Notes under the pieces: generated by a model
Told to the model about the DNA's origin: nothing
Database searches by the model: none
The model's input: only the letters and a program-made list of their open reading frames with translations
DNA from: Streptomyces klenkii
Lineage (GTDB): Bacteria > Actinomycetota > Actinomycetes > Streptomycetales > Streptomycetaceae
Length of the DNA: 64,000 nucleotides
Direction: 5' to 3'
Assembly: GCF_003626645.1 (NCBI RefSeq)
Contig: NZ_RBAM01000003.1
Location: forward strand, 653,143 to 717,142
Translations under genes and position numbers: made by a program
Part shown: piece by piece, positions 25,780 to 36,951 of the stretch
Numbering within the stretch: position 1 is the stretch's first letter
How the letters are laid out: each line of letters begins with the position of its first letter

Positions 25780-25811
25780 GGGTCCATTGTCCGGCATCGC
25801 GGGAGCGGACC

Positions 25812-25853
25812 GGCCGGGCCGGCCGCGGGCCGCTCCGCCCGGCCGGCCCGGCC
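25812..25853 (-). terminator. Hairpin after the acyl-CoA ligase gene
   Basis: GGCCGGGCCGGCC at 25812-25824 pairs with GGCCGGCCCGGCC at 25841-25853, immediately behind the ligase stop and before the hemW start. A very stable stem with a 16-base loop and no U-run. Confidence 0.65.
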
Positions 25854-25860
25854 GCCGCCC

Positions 25861-27750
<1,890 letters not shown>

Positions 27751-27912
27751 GGCGTCCTCCGGGGCCCGATTCGTTGCTGGTGACTCACGAGTAACCTTCA
27801 AAGCAGTGATCAGCGTAAGCGGCCCGGGCCCGTGGCGTAAGGGGCTGAGATGGGCTTGTCGAAGCTGTGACCGGCAGGACAGCCGGAACACACACAAGAC
27901 CCCGTACCACTG

Positions 27913-27957
27913 GTACGAAAGCGCCCGCCCCACGGGTGTGGAACGGGCGCTTCGTAC
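27913..27957 (-). terminator. Terminator downstream of lepA
   Basis: GTACGAAAGCGCCCG at 27913-27927 pairs with CGGGCGCTTCGTAC at 27944-27957 (one bulged A). It is located ~70 bases past the lepA stop. Short direct repeats of GGCGGTCCGGGGGC lie between the stem and the lepA stop. Confidence 0.7.
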
Positions 27958-28028
27958 TGACCGGGAGGCGGCCGGGGCCGGACCGGCGGGCGGTCCGGGG
28001 GCAGGCCGGCAGGCGGTCCGGGGGCGGG

Positions 28029-29891
28029 CTACTTCTTGCCCTTCTCCCCCGACTCGTCGCTGGACAGCACCGCGATGAAGGCCTCCTGCGGGACCTCCAC
28101 GCTGCCGACCATCTTCATCCGCTTCTTGCCTTCCTTCTGCTTCTCCAGCAGCTTCCGCTTACGGGAGATGTCACCGCCGTAGCACTTGGCGAGGACGTCC
28201 TTGCGGATGGCGCGGACGGTCTCACGGGCGATGACGCGGGAGCCGATCGCGGCCTGGATCGGCACCTCGAAGTTCTGCCGCGGGATGAGCTCGCGCAGCT
28301 TGGCCACGAGCCGCACGCCGTACGCGTACGCCTTGTCCTTGTGGGTGATCGCGGAGAAGGCGTCGACCTTGTCGCCGTGCAGCAGGATGTCGACCTTGAC
28401 CAGCTCGGCGGTCTGCTCGCCGGTGGGCTCGTAGTCGAGGGAGGCGTAGCCGCGGGTCTTGGACTTCAGCTGGTCGAAGAAGTCGAAGACGATCTCCGCG
28501 AGCGGGAGGGTGTAGCGCAGCTCGACCCGGTCCTCGGAGAGGTAGTCCATGCCGAGCATCGTGCCGCGGCGGGACTGGCAGAGCTCCATGATCGCGCCGA
28601 CGAACTCGGTGGGCGCGAGGACCGTCGCCTTGACGACCGGCTCGTGCACCTCGGCGATCTTGCCCTCGGGGAACTCGCTCGGGTTGGTGACGGTGTGCTC
28701 GACGCCGTCCTCCATCCGGACCTGGTAGACCACGTTGGGCGCCGTGGCGATGAGGTCGAGGCCGAACTCGCGCTCCAGCCGCTCGCGGACCACGTCCAGG
28801 TGGAGCAGGCCGAGGAAGCCGACGCGGAAGCCGAAGCCGAGGGCGGCCGAGGTCTCCGGCTCGTAGACCAGCGCGGCGTCGTTGAGCTGGAGCTTGTCCA
28901 GGGCCTCGCGGAGCTCCGGGTAGTCCGAGCCGTCCAGCGGGTAGAGGCCCGAGAACACCATCGGCTTCGGGTCCTTGTAGCCGCCCAGGGCCTCGGTGGC
29001 GCCGTTCTGCTGGGAGGTGATCGTGTCACCGACCTTGGACTGCCGCACGTCCTTCACGCCGGTGATGATGTAGCCCACCTCGCCGACGCCCAGGCCGTCG
29101 GCGGGCGTCATCTCGGGCGAGGAGACACCGATCTCCAGCAGCTCGTGGGTGGCGCCGGTCGACATCATCTTGATGCGCTCGCGCTTCTTGAGCTCGCCGT
29201 CGACGACACGGACGTAGGTGACCACGCCGCGGTAGGAGTCGTAGACCGAGTCGAAGATCATCGCGCGGGCCGGGGCGCCCTTGACGCCGACCGGGGCCGG
29301 GACGTCGCGCACGACGCGGTCCAGCAGCTCCGGCACGCCGACGCCGGTCTTGGCGGAGACCCGCAGGACGTCCTCGGGCTCGCAGCCGACGAGGTTCGCG
29401 AGCTCGGCGGCGAACTTCTCCGGCTGGGCGGCAGGCAGGTCGATCTTGTTGAGGACCGGGATGATCGTGAGGTCGTTCTCCATCGCCAGGTAGAGGTTGG
29501 CGAGGGTCTGGGCCTCGATGCCCTGCGCGGCGTCGACCAGGAGGATGCAGCCCTCGCACGCGGCGAGCGAGCGCGAGACCTCGTAGGTGAAGTCGACGTG
29601 ACCAGGGGTGTCGATCATGTTGAGGATGTGGGTGTTGCCCGCCTCCTCGGTGGGCGCCCAGGGCAGACGGACCGCCTGGGACTTGATCGTGATGCCGCGC
29701 TCGCGCTCGATGTCCATCCGGTCGAGGTACTGCGCGCGCATCTGCCGCTGGTCGACCACACCGGTCAGCTGGAGCATCCGGTCGGCGAGCGTCGACTTGC
29801 CGTGGTCGATGTGCGCGATGATGCAGAAGTTGCGGATCAGAGCCGGGTCGGTACGGCTCGGCTCGGGCACGTTGGTAGGGGTCGCGGGCAC
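28029..29891 (-). CDS. lepA: Elongation factor 4 (LepA)
   Basis: 620 residues from GTG 29891. A ribosomal GTPase that back-translocates or assists ribosome biogenesis. G1 is [10 protein letters not shown]2 lies in [11 protein letters not shown]3 is DTPGH, and G4 is NKID. The LepA-specific C-terminal region ([23 protein letters not shown]) confirms the family. Divergent from rpsT across ~208 bases. Length and gene neighbourhood are typical. Confidence 0.95.
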   Translation of the reverse strand: MPATPTNVPEPSRTDPALIRNFCIIAHIDHGKSTLADRMLQLTGVVDQRQMRAQYLDRMDIERERGITIKSQAVRLPWAPTEEAGNTHILNMIDTPGHVDFTYEVSRSLAACEGCILLVDAAQGIEAQTLANLYLAMENDLTIIPVLNKIDLPAAQPEKFAAELANLVGCEPEDVLRVSAKTGVGVPELLDRVVRDVPAPVGVKGAPARAMIFDSVYDSYRGVVTYVRVVDGELKKRERIKMMSTGATHELLEIGVSSPEMTPADGLGVGEVGYIITGVKDVRQSKVGDTITSQQNGATEALGGYKDPKPMVFSGLYPLDGSDYPELREALDKLQLNDAALVYEPETSAALGFGFRVGFLGLLHLDVVRERLEREFGLDLIATAPNVVYQVRMEDGVEHTVTNPSEFPEGKIAEVHEPVVKATVLAPTEFVGAIMELCQSRRGTMLGMDYLSEDRVELRYTLPLAEIVFDFFDQLKSKTRGYASLDYEPTGEQTAELVKVDILLHGDKVDAFSAITHKDKAYAYGVRLVAKLRELIPRQNFEVPIQAAIGSRVIARETVRAIRKDVLAKCYGGDISRKRKLLEKQKEGKKRMKMVGSVEVPQEAFIAVLSSDESGEKGKK

Positions 29892-30099
29892 GCAGGATCC
29901 ATTCGGTGACTTCGGCGTTGGTACGCCAGTCTCGGCGGGAGTCGGGTATACGACCCCTCCATCGTCCCATGAGCGGCGGCCGTCGTCCGGTTTGGGCGGC
30001 CGGAGGGGCTGCTGGTAGCCTGGTCCACTGTGTCTGTCGTGCCTCTCACACGCACATGACACGCAATCGAAATCCAACGAACCTGAAAAGGCTCTTTTC

Positions 30100-30366
30100 G
30101 TGGCGAACATCAAGTCCCAGATCAAGCGGAACAAGACCAACGAGAAGGCGCGCCTGCGTAACAAGGCCGTCAAGTCCTCGGTCAAGACCGCTGTCCGTGC
30201 GGCCCGCGAGGCCATCGTCGCCGGTGACGCCGCCAAGGCCACCGCCGCCGTTGCCCTGGCCGGCAAGAAGCTCGACAAGGCCGCCACCAAGGGTGTCCTG
30301 CACAAGAACGCCGCCGCCAACAAGAAGTCGGCGCTGGCCAAGCAGGTTGCCGCCCTCAAGGGCTGA
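30100..30366 (+). CDS. rpsT: 30S ribosomal protein S20
   Basis: 88 residues from GTG 30100, with AAAAGG upstream. The basic helical S20 sequence is evident: [20 protein letters not shown] at the start, and [16 protein letters not shown] near the end. It binds 16S rRNA in the 30S body. Single gene, divergent from lepA and followed by a strong terminator. Confidence 0.97.
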   Translation: MANIKSQIKRNKTNEKARLRNKAVKSSVKTAVRAAREAIVAGDAAKATAAVALAGKKLDKAATKGVLHKNAAANKKSALAKQVAALKG

Positions 30367-30481
30367 AGCCTCTCCGGGGCGTGAGCCCCGGTCCTTCGCC
30401 GGTATCGGAATCAGCGGCCCCTCTACCGCTCCGGTCCGGCACCCCCGCCGCGCTCGGTCGTTCGCCACGCGTGCGCGGCAT

Positions 30482-30495
30482 GAGTCCTAGGACTC
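30482..30495. repeat. 14-bp perfect palindrome behind rpsT
   Basis: GAGTCCTAGGACTC, a perfect palindrome ~115 bases after the rpsT stop and just before the terminator stem. It may be a protein site or part of an extended RNA structure. Confidence 0.35.
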
Positions 30496-30505
30496 GACGA
30501 ACGAT

Positions 30506-30555
30506 CCCGAAGGCCCCGCGCCCCCTTTCCCCAAGGGCGGCACGGGGCCTTCGGG
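30506..30555. terminator. Bidirectional terminator between rpsT and holA
   Basis: CCCGAAGGCCCCG at 30506-30518 and its exact complement at 30543-30555 form a 13-bp stem between convergent genes. The 24-base loop contains a second small stem. Confidence 0.75.
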
Positions 30556-30672
30556 CTTTGGGGGCCTTAGGGGCCTCGGCCGGGGCCTTCGGGCTTTTCA
30601 GGGCCTCCGCCGGGGCCTTCCGGGCCTTCGGGCTTTCGGCGCCTTCAGGCCCTTCAAGAACCGTCGGGCTTT
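30541..30672. repeat. Degenerate direct repeats of a GGGGCCTTCGGGCTTT unit
   Basis: The right arm of the rpsT/holA terminator (GGGGCCTTCGGGCTTT) recurs with small changes several times up to the holA stop, for example GGGGCCTTCGGGCTTTT at about 30582-30598 and GGGCCTTCGGGCTTT near 30621-30635. This probably arose by slippage or duplication of the terminator arm. No gene is seen here. Confidence 0.6.
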
Positions 30673-31659
30673 TCAGCCGCGGCTTCTGGCCGCGCGGACC
30701 ACAGCCACGACCGCCTTCTCCAGGGCGTACTCCGGATCGTCGCCGCCGCCCTTGACGCCGGCATCGGCCTCCGCGATCGCGGTGAGCGCCGCCGCGACGC
30801 CGTCGGCGGACCAGCCCCGCATCTGCTGCCGGACCCTGTCGATCTTCCACGGCGGCATGCCGAGGTCCCGCGCGAGGTCGCCCGGGCGGGCGCCGCGGGG
30901 GGCGGAGGCGAGCTTGCCGATGGCGCGGACGCCCTGCGCGAGGGCGCTGGTGATCAGGACGGGCGCGACGCCCGTGGACATGGCCCAGCGCAGCGCCTCC
31001 AGGGCCTCGGCGGCCCGCCCCTCCACCGCACGGTCGGCGACGGTGAAGCTGGAGGCCTCGGCGCGGCCCGTGTAGTACCGCGCGACGACGGCGGCGTCGA
31101 TCGTGCCGTCGACGTCGGCGACGAGCTGGGTGCAGGCGCTGGCCAGCTCCCGCAGATCGCTGCCGATCGCGTCCACCAGGGCCTGGCAGGCCTCGGGGGT
31201 CGCGGAGCGGCCGGCCGTGCGGAACTCGGTCCGCACGAATGCCAGGCGGTCGGCAGGCTTGGTCATCTTGGGGCAGGCGACCTCCCGCGCCCCGGCCTTG
31301 CGCGCCGCGTCCAGCAGGCCCTTGCCCTTGGCGCCGCCGGCGTGCAGGAGCACCAGAGTGATCTCCTCGGCGGGCGCGGAGAGATAGCCCTTGACGTCCT
31401 TGATCGTGTCCGCGGAGAGGTCCTGGGCGTTGCGGACGATCACGACCTTGCGCTCGGCGAAGAGCGACGGGCTGGTGAGCTCGGCGAGGGTGCCCGGCTG
31501 GAGGGCGTCGGGGGTGAGGTCACGCACGTCGGTGTCCGCGTCGGCGGCGCGGGCGGCCGCGACCACCTCCCGGACGGCCCGGTCCAGGAGGAGATCCTCC
31601 TGGCCCACGGCGAGCGTGACGGGGGCGAGAACATCGTCGGTTGCAGTCTTCCTGGCCAT
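30673..31659 (-). CDS. holA: DNA polymerase III delta subunit
   Basis: 328 residues from ATG 31659; in-frame starts at 31671 and 31689 are possible. The delta subunit opens the sliding clamp inside the clamp loader. Family features are GQEDLLLDRAV at the N terminus, LFAERKVVIVRN, and the C-terminal helical collar with EGRAAEALEALRWAM. Delta lacks a working Walker motif, and none is seen. The position next to rpsT is conserved in actinomycetes. Confidence 0.92.
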   Translation of the reverse strand: MARKTATDDVLAPVTLAVGQEDLLLDRAVREVVAAARAADADTDVRDLTPDALQPGTLAELTSPSLFAERKVVIVRNAQDLSADTIKDVKGYLSAPAEEITLVLLHAGGAKGKGLLDAARKAGAREVACPKMTKPADRLAFVRTEFRTAGRSATPEACQALVDAIGSDLRELASACTQLVADVDGTIDAAVVARYYTGRAEASSFTVADRAVEGRAAEALEALRWAMSTGVAPVLITSALAQGVRAIGKLASAPRGARPGDLARDLGMPPWKIDRVRQQMRGWSADGVAAALTAIAEADAGVKGGGDDPEYALEKAVVAVVRAARSRG

Positions 31660-31731
31660 CGCGACCAGCATCCCACGCGCTACTGACACCTCCCCCCGCG
31701 CGCCCGTCCGCCATATCGCACAATGTGCGTT

Positions 31732-32004
31732 GTGAGCAGCCCTTATCTCTCCTCAGACACCGATTCCGTACGACACCTCCTGGTGCTTCCCGACCGTGAT
31801 GCCGCGGAGGAGGCGGCCGAGGAGGCCGCGCAGCGCTTCGCGCTCGACGACGACCCGCAGATAGTCCGCGAGGCCCTGGCGGGCGAGGACGACGCCGAGG
31901 ACGCCCAGTGGCTGGTCGTCCTGGAGGCCCCCGAGGGCGACCTCGACCTCGCCGCCCTGCGCGAGCTGGCCGAGGAGTACGACGGCTGGCTCGAACGCGA
32001 TTGA
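31732..32004 (+). CDS. Small acidic conserved protein
   Basis: 90 residues from GTG 31732, or 93 from ATG 31723. The protein is strongly acidic and helical, with EEAAEEAAQRF, a DAEDAQWLVVLEAPEGD segment and a LAEEYDGWLE end. It has no signal peptide or known domain. It diverges from holA. If the IS element's end is at 32001 as I infer, the last base of the Asp codon and the TGA stop come from the element, so the native C terminus may have been different. Confidence 0.7.
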   Translation: MSSPYLSSDTDSVRHLLVLPDRDAAEEAAEEAAQRFALDDDPQIVREALAGEDDAEDAQWLVVLEAPEGDLDLAALRELAEEYDGWLERD

Positions 32005-32100
32005 AACCTCCCCTTCGTGGACGAGGGGGATTTCTGGCTCACGCTGCCTGGCTGTCCTGCGGACGGTCAGGTCTTACGCGATCAGCACCAGCCGGGTTGA
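32001..32100 (-). ncRNA. Candidate omega-RNA (reRNA) 3' scaffold of the TnpB element
   Basis: In TnpB systems the guide RNA derives from the element's 3' end, overlapping the end of tnpB, with the guide read from flanking DNA. Here a conserved-type hairpin (32007-32030) and GGAGGTTTCAA close the element. The adjacent flank (31981-32000), which would supply the guide, is the end of the small acidic gene. The 5' boundary is a guess. Confidence 0.4.
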
Positions 32101-33241
32101 GACCAGCCCGGACCAGCATCACGCGGGCGGAGTTCTTGTCCCTGGCGGACACGGCTCCGCACGCGGTGCAGGTGTAGGTACGTTCCGACAGAGGAAGTGC
32201 GTGCTTGGTTCTCGCTCCGCACTGCGCACAGTCCATCGTGGTGTGCGCGGGATGTACCAGGTGCACGGCGCGGCCGTGCTTGCGGCCCATCTCCATCAGG
32301 GCCCGCTTGGTGGCGCCGATCGCCGCGTCGGCGGCTTTGCGCGCCATGGTGGTACGGCTGAGGAACTTAGGCCGGAAGTCCTCCACCGCTATCGCATCAT
32401 GGTCACGGACGACCTTCTTCGCCCACTTGCGGCCGGTATCCTGCCGCTGCCGGGCAACCTTCTTGTACGCCTTGGCCCGCAGCCGCTTCGCCTGCCGGTA
32501 GCCCTTCGACGCGGGCTGCCCGCTTTTCGGTCTGCGGCGGGCCGTCATCCGGTCGTACCGGGTCAGCTTCTCCCTGGCCTTCCGGCCATGCTCGGCGTGG
32601 GGAAGGTCATGCGCGTCGCTGATGGTGGTCGCGGTCTCCTTCACCCCCCAGTCGATCCCGATCACCGCGCCCGTGGCGGGCAGAGGCCGGACCCCGGCCG
32701 GGACCACAAACGAGCAGTACCAGTGACCCAGAGAATCCTGGTACACGCGCACCGAAGACGGTCCGGCCGAAAGTTCCCGCGACCACACCACCGTCAGCAC
32801 GATCCCGCCCGCCAAGTGCAGACGGCTGTCTTTGAGACGGAAGCCGCGCCGTGTGTAGTTCAGTGTCGGCAGTGCCTCGCGCTTCTTCTTGCACTTCGGC
32901 ATCCCGGCGCGACGGTGCAGGGGCAGCCGCTGCCTGATGTCCTTCAGGGCCTTGGTGCGGGACCTGGCGAAGTCGCGAATGACCTGCTGCTGCACAACCG
33001 AACTGCCCTCCCGCAGCCATGGGCTTCCTGCCCTGGCCTCAGTGAGCATCCGGTCCAGGCGGGCCGGGCCACACGACTCGCTGTCCCGGCAGGCCTTTGT
33101 GGAGCGGGCTACGCACTCGTTCCAGACCCACCGGCAGCGGGCCCACTCAGCCTCCAGCGCGGCACGGGCGGTCGATGACACGCGCAGCCGGTAGGAATAG
33201 CGAGCATGGCCGGTCTCCGCGGCCCTCCCCGGATCCGCCAC
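32039..33241 (-). CDS. tnpB: TnpB (OrfB_IS605) RNA-guided nuclease of an IS element
   Basis: 400 residues from GTG 33241, with a GGAGGGGGTGAGGG ribosome-binding region; the upstream frame is not coding. Residues 1-115 form the N-terminal helical/OrfB_N region. The RuvC-like site is intact: Asp197 (IGIDWG), Glu287 (AVEDF) and Asp368 (SARDKNSA). The zinc ribbon has Cys338, Cys341, Cys358 and Cys361. TnpB proteins are omega-RNA-guided DNA endonucleases that promote element retention. All key residues are present, so the protein looks active. Confidence 0.92.
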   Translation of the reverse strand: MADPGRAAETGHARYSYRLRVSSTARAALEAEWARCRWVWNECVARSTKACRDSESCGPARLDRMLTEARAGSPWLREGSSVVQQQVIRDFARSRTKALKDIRQRLPLHRRAGMPKCKKKREALPTLNYTRRGFRLKDSRLHLAGGIVLTVVWSRELSAGPSSVRVYQDSLGHWYCSFVVPAGVRPLPATGAVIGIDWGVKETATTISDAHDLPHAEHGRKAREKLTRYDRMTARRRPKSGQPASKGYRQAKRLRAKAYKKVARQRQDTGRKWAKKVVRDHDAIAVEDFRPKFLSRTTMARKAADAAIGATKRALMEMGRKHGRAVHLVHPAHTTMDCAQCGARTKHALPLSERTYTCTACGAVSARDKNSARVMLVRAGLNPAGADRVRPDRPQDSQAA

Positions 33242-33475
33242 ACCCTCACCCCCTCCACAGCCCCCGGCCGGAACACCGTGGCATCCCGTCCTCTCCAGCA
33301 AGACCGTACGCGCGACCACCACACACCCGTTCCTGATCACGCAACCACCACCCCAACCGGCGGCCACAGGTACGCATGTTCGTATCGCCTCGGCTCTGCC
33401 GGGCCGCCGTGCAGGCGCTCCGCGCCCATGAACCGGATACGGTGACGCCCCACGCCGCAACGCCAGGTGCCGATT

Positions 33476-33503
33476 CCTCCACGGCGTGAACGCCGGGGCA
33501 TCC
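33476..33503 (-). repeat. Second hairpin with the design of the TnpB right end
   Basis: On the + strand CCTCCACGGCGTGAACGCC followed by GGGGCATC aligns without gaps to the right-end hairpin at 32007-32033 (18 of about 26 bases equal), and the stem differences are mostly compensating. It lies 36 bases after the N-acetyltransferase stop and ~235 bases upstream of tnpB. It may be the trace of another element end or part of this element's left end. Confidence 0.5.
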
Positions 33504-33539
33504 TCACAAGAAACATGGTGGCCCCCGCCCGCCCCGCGG

Positions 33540-34349
33540 CTACGACATGCCCCGGCCCTCCGATGTGCGCCGCGCCTGCGGCACCCGGTCGAGCGCGATG
33601 CCGAAGTGCTCGCGGAAGGCGGGCAGGATCTCCTCCTCCGCCAGCGGCAGCTCCTGACGGCCCGTCGCGCCGGTCGTGACGAGGGTGCGGTCGCTGAGGG
33701 TGACGCGGCCGCTGTCGGTGAGGCGGGAGCAGATCACCGCCCGGGTGAAGAGGGACTTGGGCGAGGTGCGGTGCCACCAGCAGCCGCCCTCGAAGTCCGC
33801 CAGCTCCCGGGGCCGGAGTTCGAGGCGGTACTGCACCTCGCCCTCCCGGAGGAGGTCGAGGTCCCCGTCCGCCGTCTCGGCGAGCCGGAAGGTGCCGGCG
33901 GGGTCGGCCTGCTCGCCCCGCTCGCCGAACCGCAGCGGGTAGTGGCTGTTCCGGCCGAAGCCGATGTCCACCAGCCACGGCTCCTCGCTGTCCGCCGTCC
34001 GGACCAGCAGCGCCAGGTGGTCGAAGGGCGGGCCGAACAGCCCCTCAGGCCCCATCACCCGCCCGGCCAGCCGCGTAACCTGGTAGCCCAGGGCCTCCAG
34101 CAGCGCGGCGAACGCGCCGTTGAGCTCGTAGCAGAAGCCGCCCCGCCCGCCCGTCACCTTGGCCACGAGGGCGGCGGGGTCGAGCACGATCTCCTCGCCG
34201 AGGTGGATCGACAGGTTCTCGAACGGCACCGCGTGCAGGTGGCGCAGGTGCAGCTCGCGCAACGCGGCCAGGTCCGGCACGGACGGCCGGGGGACGCCGA
34301 TACGGGCCAGGTACGCGTCGGCGTCGGCACTGCTGATGATCTTGTCCAT
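33540..34349 (-). CDS. nat: Arylamine N-acetyltransferase
   Basis: 269 residues from ATG 34349. It transfers acetyl from acetyl-CoA to arylamines or hydrazines through a Cys-His-Asp triad: Cys73 (RGGFCYELN), His111 (FDHLALLV) and Asp128 (LVDIGFG). Length is normal for bacterial NATs. The neighbouring comEC start is divergently placed in function but on the same strand; no operon partner is clear. Apart from xenobiotic acetylation, relatives act as amide synthases in ansamycin pathways, but no such cluster is here. Confidence 0.92.
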   Translation of the reverse strand: MDKIISSADADAYLARIGVPRPSVPDLAALRELHLRHLHAVPFENLSIHLGEEIVLDPAALVAKVTGGRGGFCYELNGAFAALLEALGYQVTRLAGRVMGPEGLFGPPFDHLALLVRTADSEEPWLVDIGFGRNSHYPLRFGERGEQADPAGTFRLAETADGDLDLLREGEVQYRLELRPRELADFEGGCWWHRTSPKSLFTRAVICSRLTDSGRVTLSDRTLVTTGATGRQELPLAEEEILPAFREHFGIALDRVPQARRTSEGRGMS

Positions 34350-34380
34350 GGGTCAGTTATCCCTCAGATCGTGGCCGATG

Positions 34381-36951
34381 TCATCGGCCTGTGGTCCCGG
34401 CCGTGGGCCTGGGCCGTGGTGGTGTGTGCCGCGGCGGCCCGTCCCTTTGTCTGTGCTGATGTCTGTGCTGATGTCTGCGCCCTGCGCCTCTCCGTCGTCC
34501 CGCCGTGGCCCTGGTGACCGCCGTGACCTCCGCCCCGCTGCCGGTCACCGCGACCGGGCCGTCGGTGTCGGTCCGCAGGACGGCCGTGCCCTGCGCCCGG
34601 AGCGCACCGAGCGTGCGGGGCGAGGGGTGGCCGTAGGGGTTGCCCGCGCCGGCCGAGACGACTGCGAGGCGCGGCCGGAGCCCGCGTATCAACTGCGGGT
34701 CCTGGTGGGCGGAGCCGTGGTGGGCGACCTTGAGGACGTCTACGGCGGGCAGCCCGGGGTGGGCCTCCCGGAGGGCCTGCTGGGCGGGCGGCTCCAGGTC
34801 GCCGAGCAGCAGCGCGGTCAGGCCGGCGCTGCGGACCAGCAGGGTGACGCTGGCGTCGTTGGGGCCCTCCTCGGCCACCGCCGACGTGCCCGCCGGAGGC
34901 GGCCACAGCACCTCCCACGTCAGCTCGCCCACGCGGCGGCGCTCCCCCGCCCGGGCCGTGGTCACGGGCACGTGCGCGCGCCCGGCCTCGCGGCGGACGA
35001 ACGCGGCCTGGCCCGCCGGCTCCGCGTACGGCGTCGTCTCGATGCCCCCGACCGCCCGGCCGCGCAGCACCCCGGGCAGTCCGTCCACGTGGTCGGCGTG
35101 GAAGTGGGTCAGCAGGACGAGGGGGATCCGCTCGACGCCGAGCGCGCTCAGGCACCGGTCCACAGCCCGTGGCTCCGGCCCGGCGTCCACGACGACCGCG
35201 CTCCCCTCGCCCGCCGCGAGGACCAAGGCGTCTCCTTGCCCCACATCGCAGACCGCGAGCCGCCAGCCGGGCGGCGGCCAGCCCGTCACCGCGCGGTTCA
35301 GGGGCGCCGGGCGGACGACCGCGACGAGCAGCAGCAGCGCGCACGCCGCGCAGGCCCAGGGGCTGCGGAGCAGCCGGCCGGCCGTGAGCACGGCGGCGGC
35401 CACGACCGCGGCGAGCAGCAAGCCGCCGGTCCAGCCGCCCGGCCAGGCCGGCTCCGCCCCGGGCAGGTCCGCGCCCGTACGGGCCACCGCGGCGGCCCAG
35501 GAGGCGGGCCAGGACGCGATCCGGGCGAGCCACACGGCGGCGGGCAGGGCCACGGGCGACACGGCGAGCGCGGCGAAACCCAGCACCGTGGCGGGTGCGA
35601 CGGCCGCCTCGGCGAGGAGATTGCACGGCACCGCCACCAGGCTCACCCGCTCCGCCAGCACGGCGATCACCGGAGCGCAGACCGCCTCCGCGGCGGCGGC
35701 CGCCGCCAGGGCCTCGGCCACGCGCGGCGGCACTCCGCGCCGTTGCAGGGCCCCGCTCCAGCGCGGCGCGAGGGTCAGCAGGGCGCCGGTGGCGAGCACC
35801 GAGAGGAGGAAGCCCGGGCTGCGGGCGAGCCACGGGTCGTAGAGGACGAGCAGCAGGGCGGCGGCCGCGAGGGCGGGCAGCAGGCTGCGGCGCCGGCCCG
35901 TGCCGAGGGCGAGCAGCAGCACCAGTCCGCAGGCGGCCGCACGCAGCACGCTCGGATCGGGCCGGCACACCACGACGAACCCCAGCACGAGCCCCGCGCC
36001 CAGCACCGCCGTGGCCCGCAGGGGCACCCCGAGCCGGGCCGCGAGGCCGCGGCGCTCGGTGCGGGCGGCCAGGTGCGGCGGCCCGACGAGCACGGCGAGC
36101 AGGATCGCGAGGTTGCTGCCCGAGACGGCCAGCAAGTGCGTCATCCCGGTCGCCCGGAACGCCTCGTCGAGGTCGGGCGGCACCCGCGAGGTGTCCCCCA
36201 CCACGAGGCCGGGGAGCAGAGCCCGCGGGTCCTCGGGCAGCCCGTCCGTGGCCTCCCGCAGCCCCGCGCGGAACCTGCCGGCGACGCGCTGCACCGCGCT
36301 CGGCCCGCCGACGACCCGCGGCGGCTCCCGGCCGCCGATCCGCAGCACCGCGGCGGGCAGCGGGCCGGGCCCTGCCGCCCCGGTCGGCACGGCGAGGCGC
36401 CCTTCGGCCCGGACCCGGGTGGACGGCAGCAGCCCGAGCCACGAGGGCGGCGCGATCAGCAGTACGGGTGTGCGGACGGCGATCGTCACGCGGCCTGCGG
36501 TCACCTTGACCGCCTCGGCCTCGACGACGGCGGCGGGCGCCGCCCGGGCCGCTCCCCGCACGTGCGGGCGCACGGCCCTCGGGTCGGCCGTGACCGTCGC
36601 CTCCACCACCGCCTCGGCATGCCTGCAGGCCAGCCCGGGCAGCGGCCCCCGGCGGGAATCCGCGCCCCGCAAGGCGCCCACCGCGGCGCCGGCCGCCGCG
36701 CAGAGGAGGACAGCGGCAAGGGCTACGGCGATCCCGCCCCGGCCCGCCCTTCCCCTGGCCGGCAACACGCCTGCTGTCACGGCCCCGGCGCCTGCCGCCG
36801 CGCCCACGGCCCAGCCGCTCGCGGTCAGGGCCGCGGCCGCCGCCACCCACGCCGCGAGGGCGGGCGCGATCAGCCGCAGATCCGTCGGGCCCTCGTTCCG
36901 TACGGGCCCTCGTGTGCCGGTCGTGGCGGCGGTGTCCGCGGTGGTCGTCAT
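34381..36951 (-). CDS. comEC: ComEC/Rec2 family DNA-uptake channel protein
   Basis: 856 residues from ATG 36951, overlapping the comEA stop (ATGA). An N-terminal DUF4131-like region with hydrophobic helices comes first. The Competence domain follows, with LLPGLVVGDTSRVP and TGMTHLLAVSGSNLAILL and about ten membrane segments. The C-terminal metallo-beta-lactamase-like domain has VCDVGQGDALVL, LLTHFHADHVDGLP and VAHHGSAHQ. ComEC proteins carry single-stranded DNA across the membrane, and the MBL domain may degrade the other strand. The His/Arg-rich extreme C terminus is low complexity. Natural competence in Streptomyces is not established, so the real role is open. Confidence 0.92.
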   Translation of the reverse strand: MTTTADTAATTGTRGPVRNEGPTDLRLIAPALAAWVAAAAALTASGWAVGAAAGAGAVTAGVLPARGRAGRGGIAVALAAVLLCAAAGAAVGALRGADSRRGPLPGLACRHAEAVVEATVTADPRAVRPHVRGAARAAPAAVVEAEAVKVTAGRVTIAVRTPVLLIAPPSWLGLLPSTRVRAEGRLAVPTGAAGPGPLPAAVLRIGGREPPRVVGGPSAVQRVAGRFRAGLREATDGLPEDPRALLPGLVVGDTSRVPPDLDEAFRATGMTHLLAVSGSNLAILLAVLVGPPHLAARTERRGLAARLGVPLRATAVLGAGLVLGFVVVCRPDPSVLRAAACGLVLLLALGTGRRRSLLPALAAAALLLVLYDPWLARSPGFLLSVLATGALLTLAPRWSGALQRRGVPPRVAEALAAAAAAEAVCAPVIAVLAERVSLVAVPCNLLAEAAVAPATVLGFAALAVSPVALPAAVWLARIASWPASWAAAVARTGADLPGAEPAWPGGWTGGLLLAAVVAAAVLTAGRLLRSPWACAACALLLLVAVVRPAPLNRAVTGWPPPGWRLAVCDVGQGDALVLAAGEGSAVVVDAGPEPRAVDRCLSALGVERIPLVLLTHFHADHVDGLPGVLRGRAVGGIETTPYAEPAGQAAFVRREAGRAHVPVTTARAGERRRVGELTWEVLWPPPAGTSAVAEEGPNDASVTLLVRSAGLTALLLGDLEPPAQQALREAHPGLPAVDVLKVAHHGSAHQDPQLIRGLRPRLAVVSAGAGNPYGHPSPRTLGALRAQGTAVLRTDTDGPVAVTGSGAEVTAVTRATAGRRRGAGRRHQHRHQHRQRDGPPRHTPPRPRPTAGTTGR

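Larger units (their letters stand above)
32001..33241 (-). mobile_element. TnpB-only IS200/IS605-type (IS1341-like) element; left end unresolved
   Basis: It contains a full tnpB and no tnpA. The right end, read on the minus strand, is a CCCC...GGGGAGG hairpin followed by TTTCAA, ending at base 32001; TCAA is a known right-cleavage tetranucleotide type in this family. The left end must lie upstream of tnpB, between 33242 and 33539 (~298 bases with no gene), but I cannot place it exactly. Confidence 0.75.
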
